Both the position numbers and the translations under genes were made by a program. The notes under the pieces are model-generated. The model was given only the letters and a program-made list of their open reading frames with translations. It was not told the origin of the DNA and made no database searches. This document shows positions 1 through 9,600 of a stretch of 64,000 nt of DNA, in pieces. The DNA lies in the NCBI GenBank assembly GCA_036571765.1, contig BROE01000028.1:7378491-7442490 (forward strand). Direction: 5' to 3'. Every line of letters begins with the position of its first letter. The first letter of the stretch is position 1. Source of the stretch: Plecoglossus altivelis. Its lineage: Eukaryota > Chordata > Actinopteri > Osmeriformes > Plecoglossidae.

Positions 1-478
1 GACCACACCTAGGCTTCCAGGAACCAACTCTGACACACACACACACACACGCCCAACCAGACGGACAAACGAACAGACAAGATGCACACATTGGTCATGC
101 TGGTACTGGAACACACCCAGATTTATGAACACTACACAACACTGCAAACTGGCCGAATGTGCTGTTTTTTCCCCTACAGATGCAATCAATATTGTCACAT
201 GCCTCATATGTCAATAATATACATGCCCCCCCCCCCCCCCCCCNGGGAAGAGAGGATGGGGAGGGATGGAAGGGGGTTGACGGATGGAGGACGAGGGGGG
301 CAGAAGGACGAGGACCAGATTGGAAGGGGTGAAAAAAAATGGAGGAAGGCAGGCGAAGGAGGAGGAGAGGAGGGATGAAGGGCAAGATTGGAAGGGGGTA
401 AGGGATGGAGACAGGGAGGCGTGGAGGAGAGATGGGTGGAGGAGGAGAGGCAGGGAAAGTGGGTGTGGGGGGCTTCAC
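1..478. other. atp10a intron with CA repeat, poly-C run and one unresolved base
   Basis: This is intron sequence left of the last visible atp10a exon. It has a short CA repeat at 33-50, a poly-C run at 226-243 ending in a single N at 244, and G/A-rich sequence at 245-470. No coding exon was recognised. Confidence 0.6.
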
Positions 479-673
479 CTTCTGCCTGGGCTGGTTGGGG
501 GACGACACCACCACTGTGTTGCAGATGGTGAGAGCGATGAAGAAGTCGTTGACGTCGCGGAGGTCGGAGGGCAGCTGGGAGAGAGGCTGGCTGTGGAAAC
601 GCATGAAGTCCATCTGGCTGCTGCCTTCGTTGACCTTGTCCAGGAGCTGAGGGTCAGGAGTGATGTCCTTCTC
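479..673 (-). CDS. atp10a: atp10a coding exon: N-domain start, FFIALTICNTVVV
   Basis: The exon is 195 nt (65 codons, phase 0 at both ends), with acceptor GTGTCCTGCAG|GAG and donor CAGAAG|GTGAAGCC. It encodes EKDITPDPQLLDKVNE through FFIALTICNTVVVSSPNQ, the beginning of the nucleotide-binding domain. The region between the two conserved ends differs from the human sequence, as expected for the variable N-domain loop. It is the last exon visible before the window edge. Confidence 0.93.
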
Positions 674-3600
674 CTGCAGGACACAGAGCAAACAGGTCAG
701 ACCCTGGGACAACAGACTGACCGAAATAGAGAGAGAGAGAGAGAGACAGACATGAAGGCAGAGGAAAAGATAAACACCCTGCCCGACAAACAGGCAAACT
801 AACAAAGCAGACAGACAGGCAAAATAACAAGGCTGGCAGACAAGTAAACAGCTATTCAACCAACCAGCCAATCAGGTAAACAGCTATTCAACCAACCAGC
901 CTAACAGGTAAACAGCTATTCAACCAACCAGACAGACAGGTAAACAGATAGACAAACAGACAGACAGGTAAACAGACAGACAGGACAGCCAGCAGAGAGC
1001 AGGGTGTGGTGATGCCAGGGCCGGCAGGCAGACCGACCATGGGGCTGCTGAAGGCAGTGTGCTTGGACAGGATGCTGGCCCGCTTGGCTTCAGCCCGGCT
1101 GCCCGTCCGCCGATGGGACTTGGTGCTCTGGGAGCGCAGCACCACCTTGGCGCTCTGGTGGCTGGTGACGCTGTCGCGTCTGGGCAGGGTGCCACCGTGG
1201 GACACACACTCCTCCTCCTCAGAGTCCAGCTCCTGGTACATGGCTAGTCTACGAGCTGGAAGAAAGAGGGCGGGGGTGGGGGTGGGGGGTCACACACATA
1301 CGCACGTGCACATGCACACACGCGCACAAAGAAAAATAAACTCAGGATGCACGCGCGCACACACAACTTCCCATCCCACACCGTCACGTATAAACAGATT
1401 CCACCTTCAAATTCCATCTCATAAACAGAAGAATCCAACACTAAACAGAACACCGCCCATTGTGGCCCATCCATGCCCCATCCATGCCCTCCGGCTTCTC
1501 TCAGAAGAAGCTCTCCTTTCTCTCAGGCTTTCATCCGAGGCGACGAGCAGAAATATAAACCAGCAACCTGTCGACCCTCAGCCGAGTGCTCACCCCCCTG
1601 GGCTACCCCTGACCCCTCGTACCGTTGGCGTCGTGGGAGTACTCCACCCCGGCCACCGTGCAGCGGCGGAACACCATCTTGTTCTCCGTCAGCGTGCCGG
1701 TCTTGTCTGAGAAGATGTACTGCATCTGGCCCAGGTCCTCGGTGATGTTCAGGGCCCGGCACTGCAGCTGAGAGTCCGTCTCCTCGTCGTACAGGTCCAC
1801 ATCCTGGTGGATGAAGAACACCTGGCAGATCTTCACTATCTCGATGGAAACGAACAGCGAGATGGGGATCAGCACCTGGAGACGGAGAACAGGGGAGAAC
1901 GTCGGAACACGAAGAATCAGATGTGAATGGTTCGAATGGTGGTTTGCTAGTTAGACTTGGAGTACAACAAAGTTTAACCATAGGGTCTAGTTTAGTGGCA
2001 GTGCATTTGACTGCAGATCAATAGGTTGCAGATTCATATCCCCCTGTATGTTGTTTTAAAAGAGCCAAACACCCCCCCCCCTCCCCCGTAAATCTCCACG
2101 CCTATCCCTTGGGTATAGGAGGTAACCAATGACAACTGCTGTTCCGAGTGACAGTTGAGTGCAACCGTGTGGAGATACACAGGAAATGCGGTTACACACC
2201 CTGTGTGGTTTTGCTATCTACAGCCTGATGTCTGGGCTCATATACCAGGAGTCCTAACCAGAACAACTGCAGTAAATAAGATTGTCTTTGAGGGCCATAA
2301 ATGATTATCTCCATACATTTGCATGCTTTGTTTATGCATTTATACGTCATTGGTTCTGATAATCTGGGACCCGGGTGTTCCGTACCTGAAAGACGATGAT
2401 CATGGTGAGGAAGAGATAGATGGCCGACAGGGCAGGCGATAAGTCGGTTCCCTCAGGACTGAGAACGTCAAACACTGGCCTCTTATCTCCATACTGAAAC
2501 ATCCACAATCCGTGACCTGGAACAGCAGCAGAACAAGGTCATTCTACCTTCGCTGTTGGCAAGTAGAAGATTTAAGCAGAGGTACTGCAAGAAGTTCCTA
2601 GAGGAGATTCAGAAGCTCTCCAGCAACTAAAATAACAAAAGCATCCCAAATAAGATCGTTCATTTCTAGTCATTTTCTACTGTTTATTCCTGTCAGGGAT
2701 TGCAGTGCCGCTTGTTCCCATTAGGGGTCGCGGGTGACTGGAGCCTTTCCCTGTGACTCTGGGCCTTAGGCGGGGTACACCCTGGACTGGGGCCAGCGAG
2801 TTATAGACCACTCCCCCCCCCACACACACACACACACACACAAATAAGCTGGTTGTAAACATTTTTGAAATATTGTTTAAATTCAACAACATTTTCTAGG
2901 AAGGAAAAACAGTTGGTGATGTTGCCGTTTCCAAGCCAGTGGTAAAACATGTCAAATCTCAGAACCAAAAGACAGATCTCAACTCTCAAATCATCTACCC
3001 TCATCAAGAATCCCAAATAAATGCACATATCTTTTCCACTGCATACGCTTCCAGTTCCAAATCCCCATTTCCATTGGAGTATACCTCCCCCCCCACCGTT
3101 TTACACAATCGCATGCTTGGGAACGCCTTGCCATAAACGAGATCGGCTGACTTTCCGGAGGTCGTCCCGACCTGTGGAGACACCTACCGATGGCAGCCAG
3201 GAGACACATGATCAGCAGGATGATGACGCACCAGAACACGTCCACGTTCATCTGCCTCTCCAGCTTGCTGCGCTTGTAACGCGGCCCGTTGTTGTTCAGC
3301 ATGGCTTTGGTCTCGTGACCTGGGAGAAACCTGGGAGTTAGGAGACCTTCGCAGAGGCTGGCAGGTGAAGGTGGGGCTGGATGGCAGGGTGGAGGGGGGG
3401 TGGATGGCAGGTGGAGGGGGTGGATGGCAGGTGGAGGAGGTGGATGGCAGGTGGAGGGGGTGGATGGCAGGTGGAGGGGTTAGATGGTAGGTGGAGGGGG
3501 TGGATGGTAGGTGGAGGGGGTGGATGGCAGGTGGAGGGGGTGGATGGCAGGTGGAGGGGGTGGATGGTAGGTGGAGGGGGTGGATGGCAGGTGGAGGGGT

Positions 3601-6600
3601 TAGATGGTAGGTGGAGGGGGTGGATGGTAGGTGGAGGAGGTGGATGGCAGGTGGAGGGGTTAGATGGCAAACACCACCAAGACATAGCGTCGATGTGTCT
3701 TTGGAGAGGCAGCTGGGTACGATGGCCGGGCCATCCTACACAGCACTACTGGGGGCTTCAAGGCCCCAACAGCAAACAAGAGCAAGCATCTAACACAACA
3801 GCAGCCCTTTCCTAGGATCGCTGAGCTGAGCTATCCCATCTCGCCCCACCAATCACGGGTGAAATTGAAACTCCAAGGCTAATCTGAAGGAGGAAACACT
3901 CGATGTGACTCGTCCAATCACAGGCAACGCTCAGGAAAGATACCTTGACACGCTCTCTGGGTTTCATGACGAGGAGATCCCCTAGGTCTGCATTACTGCT
4001 GGGGCAGCTCTCTCTGGCTGAGGGATGGGAGCCAACCTGGCAACCCTCCATCCCCCAAACCCCCATCATGCTCACCTTAACATCCTAGACTTAAAACACA
4101 CACAAATCAGGACGCTTTATAGAAAGCGTCACAAGTCCAGAATCCCACATTAGCCGTAACGACCCGTCGGACCTGCGGGCTGGTTCAAACAGCTCTGAGA
4201 GTAAAGCTTCCCGGATAAGAAGTCAAATGCAAATGGAAGAGATTTCAACAAGAGCCAAATGTTCTACGCCCCTGGTGCAGAAAGGCTAAGCTTTTAACGT
4301 CAGCCCCTAATCCCATTACTAAATCAAGGATTACATCTGTGTTAGTTAAATAGCCCACAAGTGTTAGTTTGGAGCGCTGTTTAATCGCCTGCTTCTTCCC
4401 AGTGGGTCTGCTGGTGAAGAGGCTCCGTCAGCATGTTTAGCTACATCAGAGGATGGGCAGGGGGAGTGGTACAGCCTTTTGGTGGACGGTAGCCAGACTG
4501 ACACGGAGGTCAGCAGGAATTGACAACCGTGACCCTGGGCTCTCTGAGCGCGGACCCCGTGTCCACAGCCACACGGCGATGGCCCAGCCACCAAAATGGG
4601 TCATAGTTCGACAGTCAGACATCTCCATGGTTCTCCAGCAAGTGCAGAGTTGTGACGTGAATGCCAGAGGCTCAGTGAAGTTACCCAGGAGTACGGCCGT
4701 TACACAAACACAGCAACAACCCACCCACCCACACCACCCCACACACACACGCTCAGCATGGCAACGGAACCATGGCAGCATCTGGTCCCCATCAACGCTG
4801 GGAATAAATGTCAAAATCATGGGGCTCCAGGTTAGCAGCCTGGCCAGAGCCCTCCATAACCCCACAGTCAGACAGAGGACTCCCTCCACAGTCAGACAGA
4901 GGACTCCCTCCACAGTCAGACAGAGGACTCCCTCCACAGTCAGACAGAGGACTACCTCCACAGTCAGACAGAGGACTACCTCCACAGTCAGACAGAGGAC
5001 TACCTCCACAGTCAGACAGAGGACTACCTCCACAGTCAGACAGAGGACTCCCTCCACAGTCAGACAGAGGACTCCCTCCACAGTCAGACAGAGGACTCCC
5101 TCCACAGTCAGACAGAGGACTCCCTCCATAGCCCCACAGTCAGACAGAGGACTCCCTCCATAGCCCCACAGTCAGACAGAGGACTCCCTCCACAGTCAGA
5201 CAGAGGACTCCCTCCATAGCCCCACATCAACACCCTGACACCAGGCTTGAAGACAGCCTGAGGTAGTTCACCAGACCACTGCAAGCAACAGGCAGGCTGA
5301 CGCCTTACTGCAGCGACCTGGGTTCAGAATCCAGCCTGGGCTTTTAGCTGCATGTCCTTTTCTCCCTGCAACTCCCAGTCACACTTCCCTTAAAACTGTC
5401 CAAAAAGAATGACAAAATGCTCCAAATACATATATCAAATAAGGAGACATTTGAGAGAGAACACCGCATGAACCAACATACGTAGTCCTCGCAGCACATT
5501 ATCGGTCCCACAGCAACACAGCTTCTCCTCAAACTTCCTGCACTGTTGCAACCTCTGACCTTCTAAGGCAGGGAGACCCCGGTTGCTAACGAGACGCCCT
5601 CCTAAACGCGAGGACGTAAGAGTTGAGGGAGACAGACTTGACCGCTTCTAGAAATGTGCTGGCATAGAGTTACTGGGGTAATTATGCGCTATAATAGAGT
5701 TGGGGAGCCATCTGAATAATGCTAGTGCAAGTAAAATGCAAAGCACAGCCCTGTGAGGACACTATTAAACTTCGGTTTGTGGGTCAAAAACACCCATTCA
5801 TCCAGGAACTTAGATTTGACTGGTTAATGAGCTTTTAACTAGGATGGGCTCCACAGGACAGAGAGATTTGAAAGCATTACCACCCACTAGGAGTTATTAC
5901 GATGAAGAAAAAAAATCAACCCAATGATCAAAACTACAATTAACCCTGATAACAAATGATTATGGCTGAATCAAGCTTTTTGTGCAATTAACAGGCACCG
6001 GCGTGTGGATGACAAATTACACCGCGTGGAAAATTTAATTATACTCACATGTAACCACGGAAACGGTTCAGGTCGTTGTTTGGTTTCTCGCATTCAATTA
6101 CGCTGTTGTACTTCGAAGGGTCAAAGTCACAATCCTGCAAGAACAGACTACGTTTAGTGATTCGGTCCTTAAGAAGAACAGACACCTGGACTGGAGAGCG
6201 CATTCATGCATCAGCAATCTTTAGAGTAGGTGACAAAATTAATAAAAATGGAGAAATTACCCACTAAGTAGGCCAATGGATTCTTGCCACCAGTGTGTGA
6301 ATGGCAAAACAAACTTTTTCGGTGGGTTTCAGAACATTGACAGAGCTGTTAAAGTGCTTTTGTTTGCGGAGTGCGAGTTAACAAGTAGAGCCTCTCACTA
6401 AGTCCATTAGCTCTCATCCACATCCCATGTGGATTTAGGTTCAAGGTCAAAGGTATAAAATGCAGTCGGCGCAGTTAGGATTTAGCATCCAGGAATCGTG
6501 TCCTTCTGCTGCCTGTGTTCTGGAAACATGCCAGAGATGAGAGAGACTGCTTCACACCTGGGTGTTGTGTCTGGGCTTTGGCAGACTGCTGGAACTGGCC

Positions 6601-9600
6601 AATCAGACCACCAGCTGAACACACCAACCCAAAAAACAAACACCCTTTCCATTCCACAAAACACACGAGCTTGAAAAAAAAAGGAAGAATCAGTAAACCT
6701 ATTTCCCCTCCTCACTTCCACCATCCTCCCCTCTGCTTGAGTTTAAACTGCTAATCAAGGCCAGGCAAGCTTCGCCATTTTAGTTTGTTAACGAGTCTTA
6801 ATTTTAAAAATAGTGTTTTGGAATAGAAATTGTGTGTTTCTGGTCAGCAAAATTATATTTATCATAGCAACTCACACCGTTTGCTTTATTACGCAGAAAT
6901 TATGTTGCGGAGACTCCCAAGGACATATACCGTATCCTATCCACATACATCTGACCGGGTTTAGAAGCCGGGAACTGGGAGCCCAGAGTCGCAGTTCTCA
7001 CCAGGTCGAGGAAGCTGCGGACGACCTGTCTCTGCTTGAGGTTGGTCTCTCCGTCCAGGGTGGCGGTCTCGATGTGGCACAGCCGATCCGGGTCGCTGGA
7101 GCTGAGTAGCAGGACGTCGGCAGGAAGGATCTCGTTACAGCGTAGCCTGATAAAGTCTCCCACCCGCACCTCCTTCCAGAACTTCTCCACGTACCGCCTC
7201 TCCGGTCTTCCGCAGGAAACAGAACAACGATGACCACGAACCCACAGTGAGAGATAGAAATCAGCCGGTTACACTTGTGGGTTTTATCATAGGGAACAAT
7301 AGGAGAATGAGATGCCTTTTGCTTTTGTTTACATCTTGTTCTATTTAATTCGCATTATGATATTCCGATGGAAGGATAACAACAAGGATGTGAAAGACAA
7401 CCGCAGCTGACATGGGCAACTCCACAAATACCATGGGCCAGATTCCTGGGCTGACACAAACGTTCGCAAGGCTCCGGTCAAACATCTGCTAACCTGCTCT
7501 CTCCCACCAGCCAGCAGCAACATGGGATTATTCTACTGGAGTGATCCTAACACACTGGTTGAACATGAACCAAGATCCTCTGTGGGGTTAGAGATAGTAG
7601 GAGGATCCTACCCTACAACAGGAAGTCTCCCACCCACATGACTCTATACATTGTCTCTCAGACAAGAAGAAGCTTGTTGGAAGGAATCGTTTCCCCTCGA
7701 CCAAGGCTAGCTATATATAGAAGCAGTCTGGGTTGCACGGCAGAATAAATAGACTCTCCAAACCACACAAGTTCATACAATGACTGTTTCACCACCAAGT
7801 GTGTTTTCCCCTTAAAAAACAGATGTCTCGATCCAGTCCGCTAAATAGGTGATAGCTGCGGCCCGCGTCTCAATCCGCCATTAGAAACGGGCTGCAAACG
7901 GGCTGATAAGAACGCCCCGAAAGATATTTCATTATATACGGGAGGGATACATTTCTAAACGTTTCAAATATTCCTGATAGCGAGATTGCTAAATAATGCA
8001 TTCCCCTACAGATATGGTAGCAGCCTGAGACCAGCCCACAAGAGATGGAAGAGTGTAAAACCCTCTGAATTAGTTATGTATTAATTCGCATATCTCCCTC
8101 TGCATTAAAAGCTCCCACGATCAACCATCAGCTCTGTGCCGGCTTTCCTCTCTCCCTCTTCAAGAACATGAAGAGGCTTCCTAAAGGGTATGAAGTATCG
8201 GCATAAATGGATCTCAATGTGTACGAGCATGGTGGTAAACAATAGTGTCGCTTACATAACCCGTCTCCCAGACTTCTGCTAATGTTCCAGATATGCTATT
8301 TCAAACGGCGCCTCAAGATCTTTAATACCGGCATTCGGTTTCGGGTCGAACGTCACGACCACATCTTTACGCTCGGCAAATGGAACAACGTCATCAGATG
8401 ATAACAAGGCCACAGATTTGAGGCAGATTTGGTACATTGCACAAGATATTAGTTCCTTAGATACCACGTCCCCCCCCCCCTTCCCCTACTTCAAAGAAGA
8501 TACCAAAGGTGATACCAGCCAATACTTCAGAACAAATTAGTAAATGATTCACCAAGTGGTGTGTCAATAAAGGAAATTGTGTGAATTGACAATGAAGACA
8601 AATGACTGTACATGTTCGTGAATGACAGTGATAACAACAGCATTCTGAACGGTCAACAACTCATCTACCGTAAGAGTGACAGAACCATCAGCACCATCGT
8701 ATTGGCAAGTGAAGTGCAGTGTTCAGTTATGAATGTAAATCCCTTCAAAAAGAGAGATATTCAAAAATGCAAAACCACATCTCTCAGCCCTGCAGTAGTT
8801 CACCTCAACAGAGCCACGCTTGACAACAAACCTACTCTAGTAGCCAACAGGCCCAAGACTGCCCTTTGTCAACTTTTGTGAGGGACTTGAACCATTTCAT
8901 ATACCCCTATTCTGTTCAATTCTCCTTCATCCTACGTTGGTAGTTAAGGTTTTGAAGCCATGTCATTAAGGCACTCTGTACTGTGAACAGGAAATGGCAA
9001 CAAAGCTCTGTAGCGGAGAAAATTGCATTCTTGTTTCTCCATCTTACAGCTAAAGAACAAAAGGATGAATATTCAAAACACCTCAAGAAACAGTTGAAAA
9101 TCATAAACCCGTTAACAAGGGATGAAATACTGTTCATTTTGAATTCAAATCGGAGCTTCGAACAACGCAGAACCTTGTTCACCAGCAGACCACTTTAAAC
9201 ACTATCATTTGCAGGAAACACAGGAAATGTTAGGTGGGGGACAGTTTTGTTGGGCTTCATGTAAAATTCTATTGTTTCTTAACTACTTAAGGAGTTCTGG
9301 CAATCACAACATCTTCCAACAGTAGGCTTCAGCCTGGGAAACAAGGCAGTTTGTCACTCCATGTTGCCTCAGAGACAAATAAAAGCAATACCTCTGTGAA
9401 ATAGCCCAACTGTGAAGTACCAGCCATGAAAGACTGACAAAACTACAGCAGAGATTTAAAAAAAGTCATCTCGCAAAACATCAACAACTTGTATCACAAA
9501 TTGTCACGTGCTGCGCAGAAACATACTTTGGATTATTTGCTGATATCTGAGCACTTAGGACCTTCACACGTTGCTTGAGTCATAGCTTGAGAGGAGAATA

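Larger units (their letters stand above)
3320..6048. other. atp10a intron that should contain one further exon
   Basis: This 2.7-kb stretch holds the two minisatellites, a SINE and a hairpin. I looked on the minus strand for the expected exon (family sequence around HDNGKKAGLYKENLLLRG to IVIYAG, about 110 nt) and did not find it. The stretch from about 5440 to 6048 is AT-rich single-copy-looking sequence with nothing recognised. Confidence 0.6.

Noticed and set aside
4381..4420. Minus-strand TGKKQA-like translation considered for the missing atp10a exon (NGKKAG motif)
   Set aside because: The residues around it do not continue into LYKENLLLRG, and no acceptor or donor in the required phase surrounds it.
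4446..5163. Long open frames on both strands with repeated VRQRTPST or EGVLCLTV units
   Set aside because: They are translations of the 24-bp minisatellite, whose period is a multiple of three and so keeps every frame open. No family resemblance and no splice signals.
8916..9198. Overlapping open frames of 88 and 71 codons in atp10a intron 1
   Set aside because: No recognisable domain and no splice or start context; frames of this length occur by chance.
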